This document shows positions 46,318-55,171 of a stretch of 64,000 nucleotides of DNA, piece after piece. The position numbers were made by a program, and so were the translations under genes. The notes beneath the pieces are model-generated. The model was not told the DNA's origin. It was given only the letters and a program-made list of their open reading frames with translations, and made no database searches. Source of the stretch: Massilia pinisoli (GTDB lineage: Bacteria > Pseudomonadota > Gammaproteobacteria > Burkholderiales > Burkholderiaceae_D); NCBI RefSeq assembly GCF_024753285.1, contig NZ_JANUGW010000006.1, positions 62,001 to 126,000 of the forward strand, in the 5' to 3' direction. Position 1 is the first letter of the stretch. Each line of letters opens with the position of its first letter.

Positions 46318-46848
46318 ATGAACACACAACAAGGCAGCGACATCTTCAGCGCCATCATCGCGGCGCCGTTTGGAGCGATGGGCATCCGCACCGAGGATGG
46401 CCGGCTGCGCGAGCTGGTCTACCTGCCGGCGCATTACCAGGAAAAATCGGCGCAGGACGCCGTCGCCGAGCAGGCCGCCGTCCAGGTGGCGCGCTATTTC
46501 GACGATCCCGATTTCCGCTTCGACCTGCCGCTGAAGGAAGCGGGCAGCGCGTTCCAGCGGCGCGTGTGGGACACGATCTGCGCGATCCCGCGCGGCAGCG
46601 TGCGCACGTACGGCGAGATCGCCAAGCAGCTGGAATCCGCACCGCGCGCCGTCGGCCAGGCCTGCGGCGCCAACTGGTTCCCGCTCGTGATCCCGTGCCA
46701 CCGCGTGACGGCATCCGGCGGCCTGGGCGGCTTTTCCAGCAGCGACGACGAACACGGATTCCAGCTCGGGATCAAGCGCTGGCTGCTGCGCCACGAAGGC
46801 GCGCTGGCGCTCGAGATGCCATGGCAGCAGCAGTCAATCTTCCCCTGA
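46318..46848 (+). CDS. ogt: Methylated-DNA--protein-cysteine S-methyltransferase
   Basis: 176 residues. Suicide enzyme removing methyl from O6-methylguanine. The C-terminal domain has GSAFQRRVWDTICAIPRGSVRTYGEIAKQL and the acceptor Cys in WFPLVIPCHRVTASGGLGGFS, including the helix-turn-helix arginine finger (APRAVGQACGAN). ATG 46318 is taken; the frame is open upstream through the terminator, which cannot be coding. The 3' end overlaps xerD by 28 bases, so xerD is translationally coupled. Confidence 0.93.
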   Translation: MNTQQGSDIFSAIIAAPFGAMGIRTEDGRLRELVYLPAHYQEKSAQDAVAEQAAVQVARYFDDPDFRFDLPLKEAGSAFQRRVWDTICAIPRGSVRTYGEIAKQLESAPRAVGQACGANWFPLVIPCHRVTASGGLGGFSSSDDEHGFQLGIKRWLLRHEGALALEMPWQQQSIFP

Positions 46849-47726
46849 TCGACGCGTTCTGCGACACGCTCTGGCTCGAGCACGGCCTCGCGAAGAATTC
46901 CCTCGACGCCTACCGGCGCGACCTGCGCCTGTTCGCGCGCTGGCTGGAAGTCAAGCGCCCCGACCGGCGCGACCTGTACGCCGTCGAACCGCACGACATC
47001 GCCGCCTATTTCGCCGAACGCCATGAAGACACGAAGCCCAGCTCGGCCAACCGCCGGCTGTCGGTGCTGAAGCGCTTCTATCAACTGGCGCTGCGCGAGC
47101 GCCGCATCGACACCGACCCGTGCCTGAAGATGGCGTCGGCAAAACAGCCGCAGCGCTTCGTGCACACGCTGACGGAAGCCCAGGTCGACGCGCTGCTGGC
47201 CGCGCCCGACGTGGCGACGCCGCTGGGCCTGCGCGAGCGCACGATGCTGGAGCTGATGTACGCGAGCGGCCTGCGCGTGTCGGAACTCGTCGCGTTGAAG
47301 GTGGTCGAGCTGAGCCTGAACGACGGCGTGCTGCGCATCACGGGCAAGGGCAGCAAGACACGCCTCGTGCCGTTCGGCGAGCAGGCGCGCGACTGGCTGG
47401 AGCGCTATATGAAGGAGGCGCGCGGCGTCATCCTCGACGGCCAGGTCGACGACGCGCTGTTCGTCACGAACCGCGGCGGCGCGATGACGCGCCAGATGTT
47501 CTGGGTGATCATCAAGAAGCATGCGGCGAAGGCGGGCATCAAGGCGCCGCTGTCGCCGCACACCCTGCGCCACGCGTTCGCCACGCATCTGCTGAACCAC
47601 GGCGCCGACCTGCGCGTGGTACAACTTCTGCTGGGCCATTCCGACATTTCGACGACCCAGATCTACACCCACGTCGCGCGCGAGCGCCTGAAGCACCTGC
47701 ACGCGCAGCACCACCCGCGTGGTTAA
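46821..47726 (+). CDS. xerD: Site-specific tyrosine recombinase XerD
   Basis: 301 residues. N-terminal core-binding domain (LIDAFCDTLWLEHGLAKNSL to KRFYQLALRERRI) followed by the catalytic domain. Active-site residues: Arg in YASGLRVSELVAL, Lys in GKGSKTRLVPFG, His-x-x-Arg in PHTLRHAFATHLL, His in LLGHSDISTTQIYTH and the nucleophile Tyr in QIYTH. Length and motifs match XerC/D chromosome-dimer resolvases, not phage integrases. XerD is preferred over XerC because of the ending and the ogt-xerD context. Confidence 0.92.
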   Translation: MAAAVNLPLIDAFCDTLWLEHGLAKNSLDAYRRDLRLFARWLEVKRPDRRDLYAVEPHDIAAYFAERHEDTKPSSANRRLSVLKRFYQLALRERRIDTDPCLKMASAKQPQRFVHTLTEAQVDALLAAPDVATPLGLRERTMLELMYASGLRVSELVALKVVELSLNDGVLRITGKGSKTRLVPFGEQARDWLERYMKEARGVILDGQVDDALFVTNRGGAMTRQMFWVIIKKHAAKAGIKAPLSPHTLRHAFATHLLNHGADLRVVQLLLGHSDISTTQIYTHVARERLKHLHAQHHPRG

Positions 47727-47800
47727 TTCTCAAGACGACGCGGGATGACTGGTCCATAATGGCCCGGTACGACATTTCCAACGACAGCCTCGAGGTGAGC

Positions 47801-47983
47801 ATGGCCAAGACAAATTTCCAGTACGAAAAACGGCAACGGGAGTTGGAGAAGAAGCGCAAGGCCGAAGAAAAGGCGCGCAAGAAGCAGGAAGCCAAACAGC
47901 ACAAGGGCGAAGGCGGGGAAGACGGGCCGGCGCTCGATGAAGATTCAGGCGAGGAAGCGCAGCAGGAGCACGATCCGGCTTGA
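47801..47983 (+). CDS. Small charged helical protein, function unknown
   Basis: 60 residues. The N-terminal half is almost pure Lys/Glu/Arg helix (NFQYEKRQRELEKKRKAEEK), the C-terminal half is acidic (GGEDGPALDEDSGEEAQQ). Coiled-coil-like and soluble. GAGGTGAGC directly precedes ATG. Similar tiny proteins beginning MAKTNFQYEKRQ are, from memory, common in betaproteobacteria, but no function is known to me. It is 75 bases downstream of xerD and may share its transcript. Confidence 0.75.
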   Translation: MAKTNFQYEKRQRELEKKRKAEEKARKKQEAKQHKGEGGEDGPALDEDSGEEAQQEHDPA

Positions 47984-48016
47984 CCTTGTTTGTGGCCCGA
48001 CCATCGCCGGGCAATC

Positions 48017-48148
48017 GTAGGGTGGACGGCTTTGCCGTCCACGCGTTCAACGAACGGCTCCGCTCTCGTGCTCGACCGCTGTCACGGCGCGTATCACCGC
48101 GTGGAGTCATTGGGTCCGGGGGACCCAATGACAACCCGTCCACCCTAC
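48017..48148. repeat. Two-hairpin palindromic element, copy B, with nested hairpin
   Basis: Ends GTAGGGTGG and CCACCCTAC as in copy A. The left hairpin has arms GTGGACGGC/GCCGTCCAC with a TTT loop. The right hairpin is broken by an added perfect stem GTCATTGGGTCC/GGACCCAATGAC with a GGG loop. The stop codon TAG of the RND gene (48145-48147) lies in its right end. Confidence 0.85.
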
Positions 48149-51100
48149 GGCGTTACTGCAGCGTTCTCGTCGTGCCCGCGCTTGAACCACGCGGCCACGC
48201 GCTTGCCGAAGCTGTCGAGATAGGTGTAAGCGACCGGCACGACCACAAGCGTCAGCAAGGTCGACGTGATCACCCCGCCGATCACCGCGCGCCCCATCGG
48301 TGCCTGCGTTTCGCCGCCTTCGCCCATGCCGATCGCCATCGGCAGCATGCCGAAGATCATCGCCAAGGTCGTCATGAGGATCGGGCGCAGGCGCACCTGT
48401 CCGGCTTCCATCAGCGCGTCGAATTGTCCGCGGCCTTCGCGCTGGCCGTGGTTCGCGAAGTCCACGAGCAGGATCGCGTTCTTCGTCACGAGGCCCATCA
48501 GCATCACGACGCCGATGACGGAAAAGATGTTCAACGTGGTCTTCGTCACGAGCAGGGCGACGAGCACGCCGATCAACGAGAGCGGCAGCGACACCATGAT
48601 CGCGATCGGCTGCAGGAAGCTGCCGAACTGCGACGCCAGCACGAGGTAGATGAAGATGACGGCGATGCCCAGCGCGACGCCGAAGCCGGCCATCGTCTCG
48701 TCCATCTGCTGGGCGTCGCCGCCGACGTCGAAGCGCACGCCGTCCGGCAGCTGCATGGCCTTCATCGCCTTGTTCACTTCGCCCATGACGTCGCCCAGCG
48801 GACGGCCGTCGAGGCCCGCGAACACGGCGACGCGGCGCTGCAGCGCCTGCCGCTTGAGCATCTGCGGGCTCGTGGACGGGACAAATTGCACGACCTGGCG
48901 CAGCGGCACCATCACGGGGTTGCCCATCGCGTCGCGCTTGCTCGACGCCACCGACAGGTCGGCCAGGTCGGCCACCTTCTCGCGGCCCGACTTCGGCAGC
49001 TGCACGTTGACTTCGTAGTTCTGGCCATCCGGCGCGAGCCAGCGGTTGGTCTGGTCGCCGGCGACGAACGGGCGCAGCGCCGTGCCGATCTGCTGCACGG
49101 TGAGCCCGAGGTCGGACGCCAGTTCGTGATTGATCTTGACGATGGTGGCCGGGTTCGCGCCTTCCTGGCTGTACTCGATGTCGGCCACGCCGCGGATCTT
49201 GCGCATCTTGTCCATCAGCGTGTGGGCGACGGCGTCCAGTTTCGTCTCGTCGTTGCCGAGGATGGCGATGTAGATCGGGCGCTGGCCCACGGTCAGCGAG
49301 ATGCCGGCGATTTTCTCGAGGCGTTCGCGGATGACCTTTTCCATCTCCTGCTGCGAGCGGCGGTGCGTCTTGTGCACGTTCGTCAGTTTCAGGTTCACCT
49401 GCGAGTAGTTGCGGCCTTCCCACGAACCGACGATCGTCGAGACGCTCTCGATTTCCTTGAACCCGGCCAGCGCGGCCTCGGCCTGGCGCAGCTTCGCGTC
49501 CGAGTAGTCGAGGCTGGAGCCGATCGGCGTCTTCAGGCGCAGCTGGATGAAGCCGTCGTCGACCTGCGGCACGAACTCGCCGCCGATCTTCGGCACCAGC
49601 AGCAGGCTGCCCGCGAACAGCACGACGGCCAGCAGCAGCGTCGATTTGCGCCAGTTAAGCGCCAGCGCCAGCACCTTCGCGTACACGCGATGCAGCCACT
49701 CGATGCCGTGCTCGATGCGTGCCATCAGGCGTCCCAGCCACGGCACGTACTTGAAGCGGTCCTTGGCGGGGTCGGGCCACACGGACGACAGCATCGGGTC
49801 GAGCGTGAAGCTGACGAACAGCGACACCAGCACGGCCACGGCGACCGTGATCCCGAACTGCAGGAAGAAGCGGCCGATGATGCCCTTCATGAAGGCGATC
49901 GGGACGAACACGGCGACGATGGCGAACGTCGTCGCCATCACAGCGAGGCCGATCTCGTTGGTGCCGTCTTCCGCGGCGCGCACGTGGTTCTTGCCCATGC
50001 CGAGGTGGCGCACGATGTTCTCGCGCACGACGATGGCGTCGTCGATGAGGAGGCCGATGCACAGCGACAGCGCCATCAGCGTGAGGAAGTTCAGCGTGAA
50101 GCCGAACCATTTCATCGCGATGAAGCTGGCCAGCACGGAGATCGGCAGGGTGAGGCCCGTGATGATCGTGCTGCGCCACGAATGCAGGAAGAAGAACACG
50201 ATCACCATGGTCAGCAGGGCGCCCTCGACGATCGTTTCCTTGACGTTGTCGACCTGGCTCTGCACGTTCTTCGCCTTGTCGTCCAGGATGCGGAATTCGA
50301 TGTCCTTCGGCAGCGTGTCCTTCATCGCCGCGATGGCGGCCCGCACGCCGTTGCCCACGTCGACCGTGTTGGCGTCCTGGATTTTCGCGATCTCCAGCGT
50401 GATGGCGCGCACGCCGTTCACGCGCGAGATCGATTGTTCTTCCGCGGCGCCGTCCGAGATGTCGGCCACCTGGCTCAGGTAGATCGGGCCGCCCGTGCGG
50501 TTGGCGACGACGATGCGCTTGAAGTCGGCCGCTTCCTTCATCTTGCCTTCGATGCGCACGAGGTTCTCGCGCGCGCCGTGGCTGATGCGGCCCGCGGGCA
50601 GGTTGGCGTTCGTCGCCGTGATGGCGTTCATCACCTCGTCGATGCCCACGTCCAGGCTTTTCAGCTGGTCGGGGCGGATGTCGATCAGCACCTGGCGGTC
50701 CTGCTTGCCGTTGACGCGGACCTGGCCCACGCCGGCCACGGCCTGGATGCGCTTGACGATCACCTGGTCCGTCAGCATCGACAGGTCGCGCAGGCTGCGT
50801 TCCTTCGACGTCAGCGCCAGCAGCACGACGGGCTGCGTGTTTTCGCCTTCCTCGCGGAACACGACGGGTTCCTTCACCTCGCGCGGGAAGCCGCCGCGGA
50901 CGGTGCTGATGCGGTCGCGCAGGTCCTGCACGGCGCGGTTCATGTCGACGGTCAGCTGGAATTCGATGCCGACACCGGAGCGGCCTTCCCACGACGTGGC
51001 GCGGATCGTCTTGATGCCGCCCACCGTGTTGGCCGCTTCCTCGAGCGGACGCGTGACGTCATTCTCGACCTGTTCGGGCGACGCGCCCGGATATTGCGTC

Positions 51101-51243
51101 TCGATGAAGACGGCCGGGATCTCGATGTTCGGCATGCTCTCGACGCCCAGGCCGCGGTACGCGAACAGGCCGAGCACCATCAGGCCGACCATGACCATCG
51201 TGGCGAAGACGGGATACTTGATGCTGGTGCGGGTGATCCACAT
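48145..51243 (-). CDS. RND-family efflux pump inner-membrane subunit (HAE1/multidrug type)
   Basis: 1,032 residues, normal length. Twelve membrane helices in two halves separated by large periplasmic loops. Helix 1 is PVFATMVMVGLMVLGLFAYRG, with PNIEIPAVFIETQYPGASPE after it. The proton-relay helix is LMALSLCIGLLIDDAIVVREN. Proton-driven export of hydrophobic compounds is expected; specificity is not readable. The adaptor gene ends three bases before its start; no outer-membrane channel gene is present. The last codon is followed by a TAG stop contained in palindromic element B. Confidence 0.93.
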   Translation of the reverse strand: MWITRTSIKYPVFATMVMVGLMVLGLFAYRGLGVESMPNIEIPAVFIETQYPGASPEQVENDVTRPLEEAANTVGGIKTIRATSWEGRSGVGIEFQLTVDMNRAVQDLRDRISTVRGGFPREVKEPVVFREEGENTQPVVLLALTSKERSLRDLSMLTDQVIVKRIQAVAGVGQVRVNGKQDRQVLIDIRPDQLKSLDVGIDEVMNAITATNANLPAGRISHGARENLVRIEGKMKEAADFKRIVVANRTGGPIYLSQVADISDGAAEEQSISRVNGVRAITLEIAKIQDANTVDVGNGVRAAIAAMKDTLPKDIEFRILDDKAKNVQSQVDNVKETIVEGALLTMVIVFFFLHSWRSTIITGLTLPISVLASFIAMKWFGFTLNFLTLMALSLCIGLLIDDAIVVRENIVRHLGMGKNHVRAAEDGTNEIGLAVMATTFAIVAVFVPIAFMKGIIGRFFLQFGITVAVAVLVSLFVSFTLDPMLSSVWPDPAKDRFKYVPWLGRLMARIEHGIEWLHRVYAKVLALALNWRKSTLLLAVVLFAGSLLLVPKIGGEFVPQVDDGFIQLRLKTPIGSSLDYSDAKLRQAEAALAGFKEIESVSTIVGSWEGRNYSQVNLKLTNVHKTHRRSQQEMEKVIRERLEKIAGISLTVGQRPIYIAILGNDETKLDAVAHTLMDKMRKIRGVADIEYSQEGANPATIVKINHELASDLGLTVQQIGTALRPFVAGDQTNRWLAPDGQNYEVNVQLPKSGREKVADLADLSVASSKRDAMGNPVMVPLRQVVQFVPSTSPQMLKRQALQRRVAVFAGLDGRPLGDVMGEVNKAMKAMQLPDGVRFDVGGDAQQMDETMAGFGVALGIAVIFIYLVLASQFGSFLQPIAIMVSLPLSLIGVLVALLVTKTTLNIFSVIGVVMLMGLVTKNAILLVDFANHGQREGRGQFDALMEAGQVRLRPILMTTLAMIFGMLPMAIGMGEGGETQAPMGRAVIGGVITSTLLTLVVVPVAYTYLDSFGKRVAAWFKRGHDENAAVTP

Positions 51244-51246
51244 GGC

Positions 51247-52464
51247 TCAGCCTTTCTTCGCCAGGGCGGCCGTATCGGCGGTGGCGGCATCGGGCAGTTT
51301 CACCTTGCTGCCCGGCTTGACGCCGTCCAGCGGCACCGCGAGCACCGTCATGCCGGCCTGCGCACCGTCGAGCGCTTCGACGAGGCCTTCGTCCTGGTTG
51401 CGCAGGCCCAGGGTCACGGGCTGCGCGACGACCTTGCCCGCCTCGACGCGGTAGACGACGTCGCGGCCGTTGTCCTTGCGGACGGCGCCGATCGGCAGCA
51501 GCGGGTGCGGTGCCGATTTCTCGGTGACGATCGTCCCTTTCGCGAACATGCCGGCGCGCAGGACGCCGTCCGGGTTCGCCACGTCCACGTACACGATCAT
51601 GGCGCGCGAGCCCGTCTCCGTAGCCGGGTTGATGCGCGCGACCTTGCCGGCGAACGTGCGGCCGTCGAAGCCGTCGACCTTGAACTGCACGTCCTGGCCG
51701 ACGCGCACGCGCGGGATGTCGGATGCCGGCACCTGCGCGTCGAGCGTCAGGTGCTTCAGGTCGACGATCGAGAACACTGGGCTGTCCGGCGCCAGCTTCT
51801 CGCCGGCCTGCGCATGGCGCCTGCTGACGACGCCCGACAGCGGCGCATGGATCGTCGTGTCGGCCAGCGCGATACGCGCGAGGTCGAGCTGGGCGCGCGT
51901 CGAATCGACGGCGGCCTGTGCGAGGTCGACGGCGTTCGCGGACGTGTCGTACGCGTTCTGTGCGATGAAGTTCTGCTTGAGCAGCGACGCGCTGTTCGCC
52001 AGGTTCTTCTTCGCGAGCGCAAGGCGCGCCTGCGCGTCCGCGAGCATTGCCTGCTGCTGGGCCACGCGGGCGCGCGCCTCGGCGGGGTCGAGTTGCGCGA
52101 TCACCTGGCCGGCCTTCACGTCCATGCCTTCCTGCACGGCGCTCGACAGCACGATGCCCGACACCTTCGACTTGACGGTCGCTTGCGACAGCGGTGTCAG
52201 CGAGCCCGTGACGGGTAGCGTGACGGCGAGCGACCGCGCCTCGACGCGGGCGATGTCGCGCGGCGACAGCTCATGCACGGGGTCCTTCGCGGCGGGGGCA
52301 TGCGCGGCCGCCGGCGCGGGCGCGACGCGGTGGCTCAGCGCGTAGGCGCCGGCACCGCCGAGCGCGACGGCGAGCACCGTCAGCGCGACGACCTTGGTGC
52401 GGCGGCGCGGCGTCTTTTTCGCGGTGACCTGTTCGGCAGACAGGGGCAGGGACTCGATCTTCAT
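51247..52464 (-). CDS. RND efflux periplasmic adaptor (membrane fusion protein)
   Basis: 405 residues. A cytosolic basic leader, one membrane anchor (VVALTVLAVALGGAGAYALS), then hairpin-lipoyl-barrel order: SGIVLSSAVQEGMDVKAGQVIAQLD (lipoyl part), a helical coiled coil (AEARARVAQQQAMLADAQAR to TRAQLDLARIALADTTIHAP), then GVVSRRHAQAGEKL and a barrel region. It links the RND pump to an outer-membrane channel. First gene of the pair, followed by the pump gene three bases later. No regulator gene is adjacent. Confidence 0.92.
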   Translation of the reverse strand: MKIESLPLSAEQVTAKKTPRRRTKVVALTVLAVALGGAGAYALSHRVAPAPAAAHAPAAKDPVHELSPRDIARVEARSLAVTLPVTGSLTPLSQATVKSKVSGIVLSSAVQEGMDVKAGQVIAQLDPAEARARVAQQQAMLADAQARLALAKKNLANSASLLKQNFIAQNAYDTSANAVDLAQAAVDSTRAQLDLARIALADTTIHAPLSGVVSRRHAQAGEKLAPDSPVFSIVDLKHLTLDAQVPASDIPRVRVGQDVQFKVDGFDGRTFAGKVARINPATETGSRAMIVYVDVANPDGVLRAGMFAKGTIVTEKSAPHPLLPIGAVRKDNGRDVVYRVEAGKVVAQPVTLGLRNQDEGLVEALDGAQAGMTVLAVPLDGVKPGSKVKLPDAATADTAALAKKG

Positions 52465-52672
52465 GATTGTTCTTTATGTGGAGGTGAGCGAGCGGAGCGG
52501 GAGCGCAAGTGCTCCGTCCTGCAGGGCAGGATGGAGCTCCCAGCGCATGAGAGCATGGTAGGTTTGGGCATGACGAACCGCTATCGGAATGCGACGAGCG
52601 GTGCAAAAGGGACGCTGAAGTGCGTAAAAGCCGGGGCGGACGCGTGTCCGGTTGGACGGGCGGTGGATAGAC
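52465..52672. other. Spacer upstream of the adaptor gene, no feature
   Basis: About 200 bases before palindromic element C, ordinary composition. It should hold the promoter of the RND operon, but no convincing -35/-10 pair was identified. Together with element C the gene-free stretch is 347 bases. Confidence 0.3.
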
Positions 52673-52810
52673 GTAGGGTGGGCAGCTCCACCAGCAATGG
52701 CAGCGTTGCCGAAACGCTGGCGCTGCCCACGCGGCGGTACGCGACATTGGATACGTCGTGTCCGTGCTGGCGGATGTTGAACGCGTGGACGGGGAACCCG
52801 TCCACCCTAC
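52673..52810. repeat. Two-hairpin palindromic element, copy C
   Basis: Ends GTAGGGTGG and CCACCCTAC. The right hairpin has arms GTGGACGGG/CCCGTCCAC with a GAA loop. The left hairpin has diverged to GTGGGCAGC/GCTGCCCAC, both arms changed in step, and its loop holds a further stem CAGCGTT/AACGCTG. It ends one base before the TAA stop (52812) of the following nuclease-like gene. Confidence 0.85.
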
Positions 52811-52811
52811 G

Positions 52812-53783
52812 TTAACCGTCGCCGGTTAGTGTTCCGGGCTGATCGAACAAGCGGAGCCGCGCCAGCACCTGCCCGTGATCGGACGCCTCCGGCAGCCCTA
52901 GGTCGAGGTGATCGTTCAGGTAAACGACGTCGACGACTTCGCCCAGCGCACCCGGCACGTCGCGATTGAATTCCGCCGACACGAGGATGTGGTCGATGGT
53001 CGTGTGATAACCATCGTGCACGTTGGAAAAGCCGACATGGCGCAGCAGGTCCTGGCGGCCCTGCAACTGGCAGGCGTCATATAAACGGTCGCCGCTCGGT
53101 GCGCCGATGCCCAGCACGATGCCGGTCGTGACGGCGTCGGCCACGTCGTTGAAATCGCCCAGAACGATGCGCGGCCGGCGCTGTCCGCGGCCGAGCTCGG
53201 TCAGCAGCACGCGCAGCGCGGCCGCCTCCGTGCCGCGCCGGATCAGCGAGCGCAGCGACGCCAATGCATACAGCTGCGGATCGTCGCCCGTGTCACCCGC
53301 GCGGTAATCGGGGCGGCGCGACTTCAGGTGCACAACGACGACGTCGGAGACGAGGTCGGGTGCCAGCTGGATGGCAGCGTGCAGCGGCGCGCGCGTGAAG
53401 CGCTCGGGATCGCGATTGCCGGGAGGCATCGATATGCCGGGCGGAAAATACGGCAGTTGGCGGGGCGCGTCGGCCAGCGGCAGGCGGGAGGCGAGGGCGA
53501 CGCTCGGGGTCAGCTTGTCGGCGTCCGGGTCGGGATCGAAGCCGACGTGGACGGCATCGCGGAAGCGCCGCGTGCGCGACAGCGCCTCCGCCAGCGCGGC
53601 CTGGGAAAACACTTCCTGGAATCCGATGACGTCGGCGCCGAGCATGTCGACCTGGTGCGCGGTCCAGGCGATCTTCGCTTCGTATTCCTCGGGTGTGCTG
53701 GGTTCCAGGTTGTCGTACAGCCTGGCGCCCGGCGGGGCGAGGTTACACACGTTGAAGGTGGCAAAGCGAATCTCTTGCTGCAT
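52812..53783 (-). CDS. Endonuclease/exonuclease/phosphatase (EEP) family protein 1
   Basis: 323 residues. EEP fold: IRFATFNVCNLAP, DVIGFQEVFSQA, VVVVHLKSRRPDY, RIVLGDFNDVAD and the terminal ASDHGQVLARLRLF, giving the metal-binding Asn, Glu, Asp and His. GGAGGAG lies nine bases before ATG 53783; the in-frame ATG at 53807 lies upstream of it. No signal peptide. DNase, sphingomyelinase-like and phosphatase activities are all possible. Its stop is next to palindromic element C. Confidence 0.8.
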   Translation of the reverse strand: MQQEIRFATFNVCNLAPPGARLYDNLEPSTPEEYEAKIAWTAHQVDMLGADVIGFQEVFSQAALAEALSRTRRFRDAVHVGFDPDPDADKLTPSVALASRLPLADAPRQLPYFPPGISMPPGNRDPERFTRAPLHAAIQLAPDLVSDVVVVHLKSRRPDYRAGDTGDDPQLYALASLRSLIRRGTEAAALRVLLTELGRGQRRPRIVLGDFNDVADAVTTGIVLGIGAPSGDRLYDACQLQGRQDLLRHVGFSNVHDGYHTTIDHILVSAEFNRDVPGALGEVVDVVYLNDHLDLGLPEASDHGQVLARLRLFDQPGTLTGDG

Positions 53784-53821
53784 AATAAGCAACTCCTCCG
53801 TTTGCATTTAGCGTAACACGC

Positions 53822-54313
53822 ATGGCCAAGAAAGAGCACATCTCCGAAACCCCGGCAACACAGTTCCTGCGCAAGCATGGGGTCGCGTTTTCGGAGCATC
53901 CGTACGACTACGAGGAACATGGCGGCACGACCGTGTCGGCGCGCGAACTGGGCGTGGACGAACACGCCGTCGTCAAGACCCTCGTCATGCAGGACGAAGC
54001 GGCCAAGCCGCTGATCGTGCTGATGCATGGCGACTGTAAGGTGTCGACGAAGAACCTGGCGCGCGCCATCCCGTGCAAGGCCGTCGAGCCGTGCAAGCCG
54101 GACGTCGCCCAGCGCCATTCCGGCTATATGGTGGGCGGCACATCGCCGTTCGGCGTGCGCAAGGCGATGCCGGTGTACGTCGAGGAAAGCGTCCTGCAAC
54201 TGGATAAGATCTACATCAACGGCGGACGGCGCGGCTTCCTCGTCGGTATCGACCCTGCCGTGCTCGTCGACGTGCTGAAGGCCCGCCCCGTGCAGTGCGC
54301 GCTGGCCGATTGA
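53822..54313 (+). CDS. ybaK: YbaK/EbsC-type aminoacyl-tRNA deacylase
   Basis: 163 residues. Hydrolyses misacylated Cys-tRNA(Pro) or related species in trans. Family core: [40 protein letters not shown] with the catalytic Lys, and [20 protein letters not shown]. The C-terminal [18 protein letters not shown] also fits. Cytosolic. It starts 38 bases from the divergent EEP gene and precedes plsY by 73 bases. Confidence 0.9.
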   Translation: MAKKEHISETPATQFLRKHGVAFSEHPYDYEEHGGTTVSARELGVDEHAVVKTLVMQDEAAKPLIVLMHGDCKVSTKNLARAIPCKAVEPCKPDVAQRHSGYMVGGTSPFGVRKAMPVYVEESVLQLDKIYINGGRRGFLVGIDPAVLVDVLKARPVQCALAD

Positions 54314-54386
54314 CTATCGCCGGGCTCGGCCGTGGTGTATATTTCACGCGCGCCGGATTCCCGGCCAGGATGAAGAAAAGAGACTC

Positions 54387-55028
54387 ATGTACACAATTCT
54401 GTTCACCATCGCAGCCTACCTGATCGGCTCGATTTCCTTCGCCGTCGTGGCGAGCCGCCTGTTCGGCCTGGCCGACCCGCGTACGTACGGCTCGAAAAAC
54501 CCGGGCGCCACCAACGTGCTGCGCTCGGGCAGCAAGAAGGCCGCCATCGCCACGCTCGTCGGCGACTGCGCCAAGGGCTGGCTGGCCGTGTGGTTCGCCA
54601 TCCAGTTCGGCGAGCGCTTCGGCGTCGAGGACGGCGGCGTGGCCCTCGTGGCGATCGCCGTGTTCCTGGGGCACCTGTGGCCCGTGTTCTTCCGCTTCGT
54701 CGGCGGCAAGGGCGTGGCGACGGCGCTGGGCGTGCTGCTGGGCCTGAACGTCTGGCTGGGCCTCGCGACCTTGGTCACGTGGCTCGTCGTCGCGTACGCG
54801 TTCCGTTACTCGTCGCTGGCCGCGCTGGTGGCCGCCGTGTTCGCACCGTTTTATTATGGCCTGCTGTTCGGTGCCGACGAAAAACTGTTCGCCGTCATCG
54901 CGATGAGCCTGTTGCTGCTGTACCGCCACAGCAGCAACATCGGCAACCTCCTGGCCGGCAAGGAATCGAAGATCGGCAGCAAATCGAAAGGCGCCGTGCC
55001 TGCCAAGGCGGCGACCCGGAAGAAATGA
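54387..55028 (+). CDS. plsY: Glycerol-3-phosphate acyltransferase PlsY
   Basis: 213-residue inner-membrane enzyme using acyl-phosphate to make lysophosphatidic acid. Three conserved motifs: [38 protein letters not shown] and [15 protein letters not shown]. Five to six membrane helices. AAAGAGACTC precedes the ATG. Ends in a basic tail (KAATRKK). A rho-independent terminator follows directly. Confidence 0.95.
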   Translation: MYTILFTIAAYLIGSISFAVVASRLFGLADPRTYGSKNPGATNVLRSGSKKAAIATLVGDCAKGWLAVWFAIQFGERFGVEDGGVALVAIAVFLGHLWPVFFRFVGGKGVATALGVLLGLNVWLGLATLVTWLVVAYAFRYSSLAALVAAVFAPFYYGLLFGADEKLFAVIAMSLLLLYRHSSNIGNLLAGKESKIGSKSKGAVPAKAATRKK

Positions 55029-55032
55029 CACA

Positions 55033-55057
55033 GGGGCCGGTCGGCCCCTTTTCTTTT
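55033..55057 (+). terminator. Rho-independent terminator of plsY
   Basis: GGGGCC and GGCCCC with a GGTC loop, followed by TTTTCTTTT, five bases after the plsY stop. Confidence 0.88.
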
Positions 55058-55171
55058 GGATTCGCCGAATTTGTTTGGCGCGCTGCTGCCTTTCGTTCGA
55101 TGTGTCACCATATGCCATCCGCTGCAACGACGATGTGGCGTCAGTGAATGTAACGAGAAAGGCGGTGAAAC

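Noticed and set aside
47980..52218. A 1,412-codon open frame on the plus strand, antisense to the RND pump and adaptor
   Set aside because: Composition is Arg/His/Asp/Leu noise typical of antisense frames in high-GC DNA; the minus strand carries complete, motif-bearing proteins with stops and starts in register.
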